64,000 bases of DNA from Isochrysis galbana (GCA_018136815.1 CM030932.1:2502234-2566233); one strand, 5' to 3'; positions 42,480 through 53,468 are shown, counted from the first letter of the stretch. Numbers and translations: made by a program. The notes: generated by a model not told the origin, from the sequence alone.

Positions 42480-43447
42480 TATCATGAAATGTGGTCAAAC
42501 GTCTACGGTAAAGGTAAAGGGTTTCATCTGTTGCTCACATGTTCCGACACCCACGCGCGCTTCCCGGATACTTGTGCTCGCCTCCGAGATGTCCTGTACG
42601 GCCCAATAGAAATGTGCGGGTTGGAATGGGCGGCTAAGGGGGTGCAGGGGGATAGCAGGGGTAGATGGAGAGCTCATCCAGTGCCCAAATGATAACGTAC
42701 AGCAAAGCTTTTTAGGGCTGCGGTGACGAGTCTCACGGAGAAGACGGCTGATCTGCAAGTTGGCCAGGTCTGTCGGACGGGTGCATGCCGTGCCATAATC
42801 ATGGCATCAGTAATTTCTACCATGCACACTGTTTAGGGGAGCGGAAGCCTAGTGGCAAGGTGATGGTCGCGGGCGACTGCTAAATTCTCTAGCATAGGCG
42901 AGTATGATGGTGTCGCCCCATGTCGTCTAGCTTCTAGCTTCAATCATCCAGTGGCAAGCCCCGAAAATGGCCATCTTCTCGAGCGGCACCGCAGGCGATG
43001 CGTCTCATGGAAAGAGGCAGCTTTGGGCAAGATGGCGATGTCGTTCAGCAGCGACACACGGTACGCTGAGTCATGCATGGCGTCAATTATCTCCACGCTG
43101 TCAAGGGCCGTTGTGGTCTAGTGGTGAGGTAGGGGCGGGCACGCTACTGCTACAAAATCCTCTAGGCCCAAGGAGAGGGTCGTGTCGAGGCTCTGCACCA
43201 TGTTGAGACCAGCTCCTCCAAACGCTACTGACGTTGGGTCTAATGTGAGAGGCAGCCGGTGTGTAAGCTGGCGATACCTTCTAGCATGGGCACGTCTCAG
43301 CAAGCCATTGATGGCGTCCATCATTGCCATGGCGTTCATGATCGCCAAGGTGCATAGACATCGGGGCCCTTGGGGGCCAGTGGCAACGTAAGAAGAACGG
43401 CGGCACAACGGTTGTTGAGTCCTCTGGCAAATCAGAGAGTCATGCCG
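42480..43447. other. Region with weak minus-strand exon-like segments
   Basis: Two minus-strand segments look faintly protein-like: 43408-43118 (ends LDTTLSLGLEDFVAVA) and, after a possible acceptor CACTAG near 43113, a stretch reading TTALDSVEIIDAMHDSAYRV. They lie only 40 bp downstream of the F-box/RCC1 gene stop on the same strand, so they could simply be its 3' UTR. I do not call a gene. Confidence 0.2.
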
Positions 43448-45064
43448 TCAAGCCGCTCCAAGAAGCTCAAATGGTCTCACACGAGACGATGAGGCTCCTG
43501 GACTAGAGATGGAGGTCAAGGCGGTTGTATCTTCATCGAGTTTCGCAAACACCCGGACTTCATCTGTGTTATACGCGAGCGGCACCAGCCTGTCCCATCG
43601 GAGATTGAGCCCGAGCACGGGCTCGTCCCGGCGACCCGAGCCCCAACCATATACCACGCCATCTGCTGCGATCGCCAAAGTGTGCCGTTTGCCAGCCACA
43701 ACGGCCACCATCTTTGTGTCTTGGAGGGCTTCGACGAGTCTCGGCAGTAGCTGATGCGGAGCTGGGCCATGTCCAAGCTGACCGAAGGTGTTGCCCCCCC
43801 AGGTGAATAAGTATCCAGAGCGTGTGACAGCGCAGGAATGAGAGTGGCCGACGGCAACGCAGATGACCGGCATACCTCGCATGGCCTCCACCCGCTCGGG
43901 CTCCAGCTGTGCGCCGCCAGTGGCACGGTGCGTCTCGCGACTGAGTGGGTGGCCTAGCCCAATCGGCCAAGGAGGGCCTCGCCCATCGCTTTGCGTCTTT
44001 GCGCCACAGCCCCAGGAAAAGAGATCCCCGTCCTCGCTCATGGCGAGCACGTGGCGCTCATGCGCAGCTACTGTGTGTACGCGCACGTCTCGCAGGGATT
44101 CCACACGCGTCGCGCGCGCGCGATCCACACGGTCACCGTGGCCTAAGGTGCCATGCTGCCCGGCCCCCCACGTGTACAAATCTCCCATTTCGCTGACGGC
44201 GAAGATGGCCCGCTCACTTACGGCGACAGAGCTAATGCGCATCCCCGCTAGTGCCTCAATCCCCACGAGAGGGTGGGCGTGCAGGCTCTCGAGCCGTGTG
44301 GGCGGGATCTCCACATCGGCATCTCCATAGACGTCTGTTCGCCCGCCGCCCCACACGTAAATATATCCGTCCTCAGTTACAGCTGCAGAGACGGAGGTGG
44401 CTGAGCCGGGCGCAATCATGCGGACTCGATGGCCATGGAGCGCATTCACGCGCGCCGGCGTGAAGGCGGGCTGAGGCTGCTGCAGGCACACCGACGAGAG
44501 TGTGCCCCACGCATAGAGCTCGCCATCAGTGGTGATCGCGTAGCTGCGCATGTCGCGCGCTGCAACGCTACGCATCGCGATGTGGCTGATGGTGGGCAGG
44601 ACGGAGGGGCGAGTAAGCTCTCGGCGCGTGGCATCGCCGATCGAGCCGATTCCCAACGAGCCGAGCATCTCGTCCGTTGGCTCATCGCGCTTCTCGTACC
44701 CACAGCTGAGCACCTGTCCTGCATCATTGACGAAGAGCGCATGCCACGCGCCGAGCGCGACTCTCTGCAGCCTGCGTTCGTGCGCACGGAGCCAGGCGCG
44801 GTGAAGGAGGTATGGGACCCAGTGGAGCTGCCCTGCCGGAAGCGTGTGCGGGATGTAGTGCCCGAGAGCGGCTGCACGGCGGCGGAGCGCCTCCTCGAGA
44901 GGAGAGAGGTACGGTGGGCGACCTCTGCGGCCGTAGTAGAGCAGCTTGCAGCTGGTGACGAAGCAGACGAGGTCGAGGATGGGCAGCCAGCAGTAGATGA
45001 GGATGAGGACCTCGCACGGCAGCTCGAGCACAGGCGCGCCCTGCCGGCTCTTGCCGGAGCCCAT
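43448..45064 (-). CDS. F-box-like protein with RCC1 beta-propeller repeats
   Basis: 538 residues, one exon, starting MGSGKSRQGAPVLELP. Residues about 13-45 fit an F-box: LELPCEVLILIYCWLPILDLVCFVTSC. From about 100 to 510 come RCC1-type repeats of about 50 residues, seen as repeated GxLYAWG, GYIYVWGGG, GDLYTWGAGQHGTLGHGD, GDLFSWG, GYLFTWGGNTFGQLGHG and GVVYGWGSG, each preceded by VAV/VAAHERH-type strands; about seven blades can be counted. F-box proteins recruit substrates to SCF ubiquitin ligases, and RCC1 propellers bind proteins or act as exchange factors, so a substrate adaptor is a reasonable inference. Later blades are most regular. No signal or membrane segment is present. Confidence 0.88.
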   Translation of the reverse strand: MGSGKSRQGAPVLELPCEVLILIYCWLPILDLVCFVTSCKLLYYGRRGRPPYLSPLEEALRRRAAALGHYIPHTLPAGQLHWVPYLLHRAWLRAHERRLQRVALGAWHALFVNDAGQVLSCGYEKRDEPTDEMLGSLGIGSIGDATRRELTRPSVLPTISHIAMRSVAARDMRSYAITTDGELYAWGTLSSVCLQQPQPAFTPARVNALHGHRVRMIAPGSATSVSAAVTEDGYIYVWGGGRTDVYGDADVEIPPTRLESLHAHPLVGIEALAGMRISSVAVSERAIFAVSEMGDLYTWGAGQHGTLGHGDRVDRARATRVESLRDVRVHTVAAHERHVLAMSEDGDLFSWGCGAKTQSDGRGPPWPIGLGHPLSRETHRATGGAQLEPERVEAMRGMPVICVAVGHSHSCAVTRSGYLFTWGGNTFGQLGHGPAPHQLLPRLVEALQDTKMVAVVAGKRHTLAIAADGVVYGWGSGRRDEPVLGLNLRWDRLVPLAYNTDEVRVFAKLDEDTTALTSISSPGASSSRVRPFELLGAA

Positions 45065-46040
45065 CCGTCCAGTCAGGAGAGAGAGGGAAGGGTGGGGGGA
45101 GGGGAAGGGGGAGGTGAGAGGATTGGGGGGGGGTTTATGTGTGTGTTTGCGGGGGGGGGGGGCAGGGCCCTCTCTCTCTCTCTCTCTCTCTCTGCCTCCC
45201 TCTCCACTGCCAACCTCGAACGAGGTTCCCCCCCCCCCTCCCTCTCCTTCCTTCCCTTCCCTCTCCCCCTCTCGCGTCCGCTTCTTCTTCTCTCGCTCTC
45301 GACCTTATCTCTCTACCCGCCCCCCCAACTCCCCCCCCCCCCCCCCCCCCCTCTCTCTCTCTCTCTCTGCCCATGGGATGAGGAGAGTTCTTCCGGTCAA
45401 TGTCTCTTCCGCCTCGAGCCTCTTCTCCCTCTCTTCCCCTTTAGTCTCTCCTTCCCCCCGGCCTCCCCCGGCTGAAGAGCTTCTTCTTCCTCTCTCTCTC
45501 TCGCCTTCCTCTCGCCCTCCCCCCTTCTTCCTCTCCGCTGAGAGTTCTCCCCGCCCTCTTCCCCCCCTCTCCCCTCTCTCTCCCCCTCTCTTCCCTCCCC
45601 TCTCCAAACTCTCCCTCCCTCCCTCCCCAACGCCAAACCCTCCCTCTCCCGCACACTCTCTCCCACCTCTCTCTCTCTCTCTTTCTCCTCTCTCTCTCCT
45701 CTCTCTCTAAGATCCCACTCCCCCCCCGCGCCGCCCTCTCCTCGTCGGCATTCAGCGGCAGATCTCACGCGAGCTCCTCGAGTCCCCCCGCGGGGGAGGC
45801 GGGGGGGCAAGGGGGCGGCGCGGGGAAGGCGGGGGGACCTCACTCTCACCTCCGGGAGCTCTTCGGGAGCTCGCTCCTCCCGCCAAGAGCCAAAAAAGGA
45901 GATTCTATTCTCTCTTCTCCCTCCCGCCCGCCCACCGACCATCTCACCTCTCTCCGAAACCTTCGCCGGATCTCTTGGGCTCGATCTGGGCCTCGGGATC
46001 TCCTCCTCTCCTCCTCCACATCCAGATCGCCACTTTACAA
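45065..46040. repeat. CT-rich low-complexity tract upstream of the F-box/RCC1 gene
   Basis: From 45170 to 45715 the plus strand is almost entirely C and T, with (CT)n and long C runs; the sense strand of the neighbouring gene is therefore GA-rich. Long open frames here are products of composition. It may be the 5' UTR and promoter, as for the transporter gene and the giant ORF. Confidence 0.6.
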
Positions 46041-46215
46041 AACAACTCTCAAGTTGGATCATGAGGCTGCGGAGTGCCAAAAGAATTGAAAGATCCCCAC
46101 CGTGGGGGGGGGGGGGGGGGGAGCCGAGGAGTGAGGAGGTGAGCGCGCTCGCCGCGCGAGGGCAGCGAGCGGGCGCGGGCAGGGCCATCAAGCATCAAGC
46201 CCAAGCCCAGCCCTA

Positions 46216-46393
46216 GATACCCCCTCCTCAACGGAGTACGGAGTGCGACGTTTACAACCAACTTCACCGGTTTGTGCACGTTGCAAATTGTTGCCTTCAA
46301 GAGCGTAAAGAATGTGGCATGGTGCACAAACCGGTGAAGTTGGTTGTAAACGTCGCACTCCTTACTGCGTTTAGGAGTTAGGAGGGGGTATCA
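46216..46393. repeat. Hairpin-forming inverted repeat with perfect 40-bp arms
   Basis: 46240-46279 and 46322-46361 are exact reverse complements (arm begins GGAGTGCGACGTTTACAACC) around a 42-bp loop. Outside the perfect core, imperfect pairing continues to GATACCCCCTCCT (46217) and its partner AGGAGGGGGTATC (46381-46393). The whole unit would fold into one long hairpin. A weaker inverted repeat built on CAGATGGC and GCCATCTG follows at 46391-46452. Confidence 0.9.
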
Positions 46394-46454
46394 CAAATGA
46401 CAGATGGCCCCCCCGCCTCTCTCCTCTCTCCTGCCATCTGCCATCTGTGATAGG

Positions 46455-46850
46455 CAGCTCATGGCTCAAGGGGCAGCGGAGGCGGGGGCAGTGCCCTGTG
46501 CCTGTGCCCTGGCCTCTCCTGCCTCTCCTTCGCTCGCCTCGCAGGCCCTGGGTTCCCTCCTGGCGGCTCTAGTGGTCTGTGGCTTAGTGGTGGAGGGGGG
46601 AGTCGTCAATACTCAATACGATTGGGGGCCAATGCAGGCGAATGACGAATGAGTGCGTCGCGCGTCGCGCGCCCACTGGCCACTGGCCACTGGATTCTGG
46701 GTTGTTCTGTTGAGTGTTGAGTGCTCAGCCCCTGCCAGGGATGGTTGTGGCAGACCCACCCAGAGGGGTGTTTGCGATGGAGGGAGGGGGCCCGAGGCCC
46801 CCATTGACCCCTACTTGTAAAAGATAAAAGTATGTTGATGACGCGCCCCC
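46455..46850 (-). repeat. GGGGTCAATGGGGGCC repeat family, reverse
   Basis: On the minus strand this reads GGGGTCAATGGGGGCCTCGG, then CTCCATCGCAAACACCCC and CCCCTGCCAGGG-type sequence from 46820 downward, and later CCAGGGCCTGCGAGGCGAGC from about 46555. The same order is found at 55071-55210, 55395-55905, 61225-61610 and (start only) 63960-64000. No gene is supported between 46851 and 47386. Confidence 0.65.
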
Positions 46851-47386
46851 ACACAAACCGCTTAAGTAACAGCTAACAGCGCTACCGGAAGCAATCCTGC
46901 ACACCACACACCACTACCACACCACCCGGGTACCGCTACTAGCTACTAATTTGAAAAATCAGCCACCTAGCGGCACAGGAGGAAGGCGAGAACTAGAGGC
47001 AGGTGCACCCCGCCCGACCCCGTCACCCATCACCCCAACAGCCTGAGCCCCTAAGTAGAGCGCAGAGCACAAGGGAGAAGGGGAGGTGCTGCAAGCCGCA
47101 AGGCGTGTTGAGAGGGAAAGAAGGGGTATGGGCGTGGCTACTGAAGAAAGTACCATAGCCGCGCGTGAGGCGAGAATCCAAAAGGTTTCTTTCTCGCAAG
47201 GGAGGAGGAGGAGAAGGGGTCTAGGGTGTATGATGAGCGGGGCGAGCCACGCATACATACGCATACAACACCCGCCCACGAAATAGTGTCCGTGTTTTCG
47301 TCTTCAAAACACCCTTTCCGAATGAAAAAGAATGAACACAGTCGATGGAGCGCCCGGCAAGCGCATTCTTCCGCGGTGTTACGATT

Positions 47387-48570
47387 CTATTTGAGAACGT
47401 TGTACGCGGCTACTCCTGCCAAGGTGATCGCGCAACCGATAGTCGATGACATCGAAACCTTGTTACCAAAGATAAAGAGGGATACCATGATGGAGAGTAC
47501 CACCTTCACGTTGCCTAGCACCTGCAACATGACCGCGGAAGTGTACTTCGTGACGAGGAAGTTCGCGATGTTCAGAAAGAAAGAAACGAGGCCCGAGAGG
47601 ACGATGAGCATCCAGAGTCGGAAAGAGCCTGCCCCGCTCAACTGTGGGTCATATAGAGCATGATATTCGGCCAACGCCGAGAAGGCACCCAACGGCAGGA
47701 TGGACTCGCGAGACCTGAAACGAAAATAGCAGTGGGGTGGGCAACGCGGTATTGCCATGCGCAAATCGCTCAGCAGCTCGGGACGAAGCGCCCCGCCGCC
47801 ACAGCTTAGGACGCACATGTGATAGAGCAGCATCATTGCGTCCAGGCGGTCCTCCGGAGCAGTGAGCAACCTTCCCTGCATAATAGACTTGATCCCGCGC
47901 AACAACGTCGAGCCGACCACAGCCAAGAACCCGATAATGTTGAAATTGAGCTCGCCAACTGTGCACATCATGACCCCACCGCACATCGGTATGATTGCAC
48001 CGTATTGACTGAGCGAATACTTCTTACCCACCATAGCACGCATGAGCAACATGGTGAAGAACGGCGATGCTGCCGAGACCATTTGCGAGAAGGAGACGAA
48101 AATGAAGCGTAGAGCAATATTGCCCAAGGCGACCGACGCACAGAAGGCGAGCGCTAGCATCCGCACTTTCGCGACGGTTTCCCGGCTGACAGGACGCGGA
48201 TCGTCTGGCCGGAAAACCGTGGCCAACGCGATGGCCGAGAGCGACCAACAGCAGAGCATGTGGATCGCAGTAAGCATCACCTGCACGGACAAAGGCGAAT
48301 GCTCATCAAGGTGAGTATCCGGCGGGTCTGGCATCATGCGCATGTAGGACCATCTTCGCGGTGCATTGCGCCAGTACCGGGTAGGAGAAACCGTGATGCT
48401 TGAGAATCCAGCCGTTTAGGTTGCCAATGGCGATGTTGAGTGCAAACCTGTGGCCGCGAGGTCGTTGCACGTAGAGGAGAGCAGATGGTGGTAGGCGCGT
48501 AACGGAGCATGATATTGGCCGGCGCGCACCATGCGATCACGCAGCCGGCAGTCTGTGACCAGTCCACCAT
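47387..48570 (-). CDS. Nucleotide-sugar/triose-phosphate-type transporter (DMT superfamily), three exons
   Basis: Exons 48570-48530, 48447-48378 and 48280-47387; introns of 82 and 97 bp are GT-AG, and all three joins keep frame (GCA TG|G TTT and TAC CCG|GTG ATG), giving 334 residues. The splices restore the family hallmark: IAWFALNIAIGNLNGWILKHHGFSYP followed by VMLTAIHM. About ten membrane helices follow, including FVSFSQMVSAASPFFTMLL, and the family end VLGNVKVVLSIMVSLFIFGN with TIGCAITLAGVAAYNVLK. The family exchanges sugar phosphates or nucleotide sugars across Golgi, ER or plastid membranes; the substrate cannot be told. No plastid transit peptide is visible at the start MVDWSQTAG, favouring the secretory pathway. 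The longest unspliced frame begins inside the second intron and is misleading. Confidence 0.9.
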
Positions 48571-48589
48571 GACTGGCCGCTGCCACGAG

Positions 48590-48965
48590 GTTTCTCCCTC
48601 TCCTTCCCTCCCTCCCTTTCTCTCTCTCACAAACACCCTCCTTCCCTTCTTCCCTCCTTCTCTCCCTTACTTCCTCTTTCCCTCCCTCTGCCACCCCCCT
48701 TTGCCCTCCCTCTTGGCCTCCCTCCCCTTCCCCCTCTCCCCCTCCCTCTCAAACGCACTCTTCCCCTCCCTCCCTGCCTCTCCCCTGCCTCTCCCCTCTC
48801 TTCCCTTGCCTCTGCCTGCGCGCAGTCTCCTCTGCTTCTGCTTGCACTTCTGGTTCCCGCGCTCTGCCTCCTTTCCTTTGCTCCCCGTCCCCCCCCCCCC
48901 CTCTCCCTCCCTCTCCCTCTCCCTCTCCCTCTTCCTTTCCCTCTCCCTCCTCTCTCGCGCGCGCG
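48590..48965. repeat. CT-rich tract upstream of the transporter gene
   Basis: The plus strand is nearly all C and T from 48590, ending in CTCTCTCGCGCGCGCGC at 48965. It abuts the transporter's start codon by about 20 bp, so on the sense strand a GA-rich 5' leader precedes the ATG. 48966-49400 holds no gene; GTTTCGTGAAACTC near 49106 resembles the GCGAAACTT motif of the element at 61611. Confidence 0.6.
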
Positions 48966-49403
48966 CGAGATGATGCGCAGGCTGCGGCGGAAGGAAGGGG
49001 CGGAGGAGAAGTGTCCGAAGGAGTTTGGAGTTTTGTAGTAGATATCCGTCCATAGTCCATAGTCTGTGATGAAGAGGGCCGCCAGGTCCGGAGGTCGGAG
49101 GAGTTTCGTGAAACTCATTTCGGAACTTGGGCCACTTTTAAAATTATTAATGTTATATCCTAGCCAACCCCACTAGCTAATTGGACACAACTTTTCAGCC
49201 CCGGACTCCCGCCATGCCTGACGAGCCAGGTGTCCGCGTGGTACGTGGTACCGGGGGACCGGGGGGAGAGGGCATTGCCTCCCCCCTCGGTATTTGTCCT
49301 CCCCCCAGTGCATGCACCGGCCCTGCGCACCCCAGCGCGTCCTCTCCTCGAGGCCACGCTGGGGAAAACCCCTTTCGGGTAAAACAACGCAGGGGGGGGG
49401 GGC

Positions 49404-49760
49404 TAGGGGTAGGCAGGAATATCAACATATCGTAAAACATATTTGGGTACGATTTCGCGAAATAAATATGTCGACATATTTGCTACATATTTGGGTGGGC
49501 GGGGGCGGGGGGCTCCTACATATTTGGGCGGGGGGGCGGGAGCGGGGGGGGCGCGAGCGATCGCGCGCGGGGGGGGGGGGGGAGTACGAGGCAAAGGGAT
49601 GCCAGGTGTTGGGCGAGGCGAGGCTGGCCCGCTTGCCCCCCTCGCCGCTGCCCCTACGGCCGCTCGGGCCCGCCCGCGCGCGCGCGGGGCGCATCCGTTT
49701 CTCACATCCCCTCCCTCCCACGCTTAAGGTGTCATCAAGCGTCGTCGCTAGGGCCGCATC
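49404..49760 (+). mobile_element. Left terminal region of hAT copy 2
   Basis: Begins TAGGGGTAGGCAGGAATATC, a hAT-type TAGGG start like the termini at 50998 and 51880, followed by clustered ACATATTTG motifs at 49437-49530. G runs follow. The transposase begins within the next 30-400 bp. The matching right end is not visible because the copy is cut at about 52091. Confidence 0.55.
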
Positions 49761-49763
49761 TCG

Positions 49764-52091
49764 TTGCCGCTGAACAGCGGGGTACGCACGCCGCCCGAGG
49801 GCGTCTGCAACGAGGCCACGACCTGCGACAACGAGTACAAGGATCGCGAGGAAAGCGAGAACGAGGGAGCGGAGGGCGAAGGCATCGACCCCTCCTACGA
49901 GTCGGAGGGCAGCGACATCTCGCTCAGCCTGAAGGTTGGGCAGCGTGTGGAGCACGAGACCCTCGCTCGGCGCGTGCATAATCTCGGCCATGGGCACAGG
50001 GACGCTACACGGCGCGGACAAGTTGGAGGTGGAGTACTACTCAATCATCGACAAGAAGAAGAAGAAGAAGTGGGTCACGAAGGCCCTGATAGTCGCCCAT
50101 GTACGTTGCAGGGAGGGGGCAGGATAAGAGGACGACGGGGTGCGCTACTCACGACGCTCCCCGCTATCCGCTCTCCCCCTTTGCGTAGATTGATGACAAA
50201 GCCCTCTTAGAGGACGATGAGATGATGGATGAGGAGGTGGTAGAGGCAGATGTGGAAGCAAACGTCGATCAGGCGCCTCCACTCATGGCATCGTTCGAGC
50301 GCGATCGCAGAGTGCAAAAGAAGCCCCCACCACCGACAGGGGTGCGGCGCACTTCCATCCGCAAAACGAAGGAACCGGTGAGGGTTACCGCGTTGGACCG
50401 AGTGAACAAAAATCGAGGTGAGTGCCTAGAGGCGACGAACGGCCGCCTATTTTGTCGTGCCTGCGCGAATGAGCTTTCCATCACCTACAGCAATTTCATG
50501 GTTCACATCAAATCTGGCAAGCACAAGAAGAATGTGGCATCGTATATGGAGCGCGAGCGCAAGAAGAGCGAGGTGACCGATTTTATCACCGACTACTTCG
50601 CCAGCCACCCTGAGGAGATGGGAAGCTGCATGGCTCCAAAGACGCTGCATTTCAGGTGGTTTGTCGTCGAGGCGTTCTTGCACGGCGGGATACCCTTAAC
50701 AAAGGTGGATGAATTGCGCAAGGTGTTTGAGCTCGCAGGTCACCCACTTACAGATAGCTCGCACCTCAAGGAGTTCATCCCAAAGATCTTGCACAGAGAG
50801 GTAGCCCAGGTGAAGGAGGAGTTGGACGGCCAACATTCTACGATCTCCTTTGATGGTACAACACGCCTCGGCGAGGCTGTGAATCTAGTTGCCCGATTTG
50901 TCCCATACGACTTCAAGTTCATCGGTAACCGGTTACTGGCCTTGGTGACGACTGCAACCCACATGGACGGAGGTGCACTGGTGCACTCTACCGTCTGTAG
51001 GCCCAGATAGAAATATGCAGGATATGTTTTGCATATTTTGGCCCATTTTCGGTGATTTTGCATATCTCTGCATATTTTGCATATTTGCTGCATATTTGGG
51101 GGGGTATCTTTGCATATCTTGCATATTTAGGGGGGGGGGGGGGCTCCCCCCCCTGGTATTCCCGTTACTTGTGTGTGTCACGCGTCACGCGCGATGGGCG
51201 AGTGTGCCGCCCCTACCTACCCCACCTCATCTCTCCTATCCACACACACACACCTCCTCCTCCTTGCCCTCCTGAGCTGAGCACTCGCGCCTGCACCCTC
51301 CACAGACACTCGCCGGCGCACTTGCGCAGAGTCGAGCCGCAGGGCCATCCATGGTCATGGCGTCATGGCGACATGGATGATCCTGCGGCCACGAGCACAA
51401 CAGTCGCACACGGCCATCGTGGTAGGTACCTCCCTCCAGGACCAAGTGTCTGCGTCTCTCATGTTGCGGTTCAATCGCAATAAGCGCAAGCACGAGCGGG
51501 GATGAGAGTGATACTTCTCAATCTAAAATGTCATTGTTAAACAACTGCTTATGGCTAACTAATTAAGCATTTATGTTTATGTGTGTGGGTTAGTGGGTTA
51601 TGGTATGGGTATGGGCTAGGTAGGGAGCTAGACAAGGAGGATGGGGGCCTATATAGTATGTAGTTGCTCTTGGCAAGAGCTCTTGGTCATTCTTGTTCTA
51701 CGCAGCTATAAGCTATAAGCTATGTGGGCGCCGCCGCGCCGCCGCCGCTCGTGGTCGCCCACCGCATATTTTGCATATTTTGCATATTTTGCTGCATATT
51801 TGGGGTGTTTTTTCTGCATATTTTGCATATATGCACTGCATATTTTGGCCAAAAAAACTGCATATTTCTATTTACCCCTAACCGTCTGATATGCAACATC
51901 ATCATGAAGAAACTCGATATGGATATGGAGTGCGTTGTTGGCATCTGCAGAGACAGCTGTGCAACGAACGGTGTGGCCTGTAGACAGCTTCAGACTCTGT
52001 GTGTCAATGCCGTTGATGTCCTATGCACGTCCCACACGCTACAGCACACGGGAGCACGGGAGAGCACTTGACCCTATCCACCGTTGAGGAG
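49764..52091 (+). pseudogene. hAT transposase copy 2, interrupted and 3' truncated
   Basis: An acidic N-terminus (49764 on: CDNEYKDREESENEGAEGEG) shifts frame near 49970 into MGTGTLHGADKLEVEYYS, which matches MYANTHHVQIEYFS in copy 1. A likely intron (GTACGT at 50100 to GTAG at 50190) leads into 50191-51000, containing the BED-like finger CRACANELS with HIKSGKHKKN and then DGTTRLGEAVNLVARFVP. At 50998 an 883-bp element interrupts the frame. The transposase resumes at 51881 as MKKLDMDMECVVGICRDSCATNG and HTLQHTG, and ends at about 52091 where a reverse LINE A fragment begins. Catalytic and hATC parts are absent. This copy lacks the single-base deletion seen in copy 1, so the two together define the family. 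Confidence 0.85.
50998..51880 (+). mobile_element. Non-autonomous hAT-type element inserted in hAT copy 2, with 8-bp target duplication
   Basis: The flanks read ACCGTCTG at 50990-50997 and again at 51881-51888, an exact 8-bp duplication as hAT elements make. The ends are inverted: left TAGGCCCAGATAGAAATATG, right (reverse complement) TAGGGGTAAATAGAAATATG. Subterminal GCATATTT motifs are dense in 51010-51130 and 51765-51875. The 883-bp interior has no transposase and contains a (CA)n run near 51241. The insertion separates two parts of one transposase gene, which confirms its borders. Confidence 0.93.
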
Positions 52092-52255
52092 TTCCTTTCG
52101 CACACACTTGTTCGGCCTCTGCGGGCGGACGCGGCCGCTTCATCAGCGGCTGCTCCATGTGCACTGGGGGGGGGCGCCCTCGGTGGGGGGCCCGAAGGAG
52201 AGGGGAGTCGCGTCGGCGCGCTCCATCGCGTCTAAGTATAAACTTAGTTGGCATA
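52092..52255 (-). mobile_element. LINE family A 5' fragment, reverse
   Basis: The minus strand reads CAACTAAGTTTATACTTAG, then ATGGAGCGCGCCGACGCGAC, CTCTCCTTCGGGCCCCCC and GAAGCGGCCGCGTCCGCCC-type sequence matching 10774-10920. Homology ends against the hAT transposase at about 52091. So in this copy too only the first about 160 bp of the LINE are present. Confidence 0.8.
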
Positions 52256-53368
52256 CCTATTGCTAATGTCTCCATCTGCCCCCCCCCCCTCTTGCCTCTT
52301 GCCATTGCTTGTGCGTTACTTGTGAGCCGTAGACACATGACACCCGTCATCGACTTTTGTGCACGCCGGAGACCATAAACCGACACTTATGGTCTCGGAC
52401 CGACGGCCGTTGAGTCGTCCTCGTGCGCAGCTTCCATGAGCGGAGTGATTTTCATTTCTCCCCGTGTGCGTTCAGGTAAAAGTAAGCCGTTTCTCCCGTT
52501 CGTTGGGTGTCGTGCGCGCTGCTCTCGACTCAGTTGAAGTCTCCCCTGATTAATGTCGGAGCAATTGAGTCGAGGGTTGCTAGTTGTTGTCGAAAACTCG
52601 CGATTTGCCTCTCCCGGGGTCCGGGTGTCGCGATACGATAATTAATGGCTATTACACGATACTTTATTTCGTCAATGTTTAGCTTCAATCGATACGCATC
52701 TAGCTTTTAGCATGACTTCCAGTGTCCGGTGTATCCGGTTTAGCGGTTATCCTGCTGGCCGCGTCTCGGATCGCTACAGTGACGCCACCAGCAGGGGCCC
52801 CTGGCTCTCCTGGGGCTACTAACCACGACCATCTCAGCAGGATGGCCCTCCTATGGGCCTGGAGGTGCGTTTCATCCTCGTATGCGTGGCGGAGCTCTTT
52901 AAGTAGTAAGATGTCTACTCTTGCCTTTCGCGCTTATGGAGAGTGAGAATATTATGAAGTTTAAATAACGATAGTTGAGGAAGCCTCCCTTGGGAAAACC
53001 TAAGGGCTAAGGGCGGCTCTCCCCCGAACCACAACAGGTGGCAAAATTAATAGTAAACCCTAATACCCATGGCCATGGTGCATCACAGCGGCCCTTGGAC
53101 CCAGGCGATAAACGTGCTAAGAGCGCGATGGCCCGGAAGAATATCGCAAAAGAATAGCTAGAAAGTAAATGCATGATTGCAGTCATGTAGTCGGTCGGGC
53201 GGTCTTCACTCATTTGCATCATCGTGTGTCGTCAACTATGGCAACGCGCGCCCGTTTGAGACCCCGGCATGGATCTTACATGGTTTGAGGGAACTCCCAT
53301 CAATGTTGCATTGGCATGGGCATGGTAGTGGGACTGTAGCTAGCAAGCCCTGCCGTTGCCCTTGCTGT
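52256..53368. other. Intergenic stretch without a supported gene
   Basis: Base composition is closer to AT/GC balance and frames are short. I see no motif, repeat match or splice-consistent exon. Confidence 0.4.
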
Positions 53369-53468
53369 NNNNNNNNNNNNNNNNNNNNNNNNNNNNNNNN
53401 NNNNNNNNNNNNNNNNNNNNNNNNNNNNNNNNNNNNNNNNNNNNNNNNNNNNNNNNNNNNNNNNNNNN
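53369..53468. other. Assembly gap (100 Ns)
   Basis: Exactly 100 Ns, the usual placeholder for a scaffold gap of unknown size. Frames spanning it are meaningless. Confidence 0.98.

Noticed and set aside
45139..46191. Several 100-260-codon frames rich in Arg/Glu/Gly or Ser/Pro/Leu
   Set aside because: They lie in the CT/GA low-complexity tract, where both strands stay open by composition alone.
48334..48694. 100-codon minus-strand frame containing MVDWSQTAGCVIAW
   Set aside because: Only its middle is coding, as exon 1 of the transporter; the rest is GA-rich leader and intron 1.
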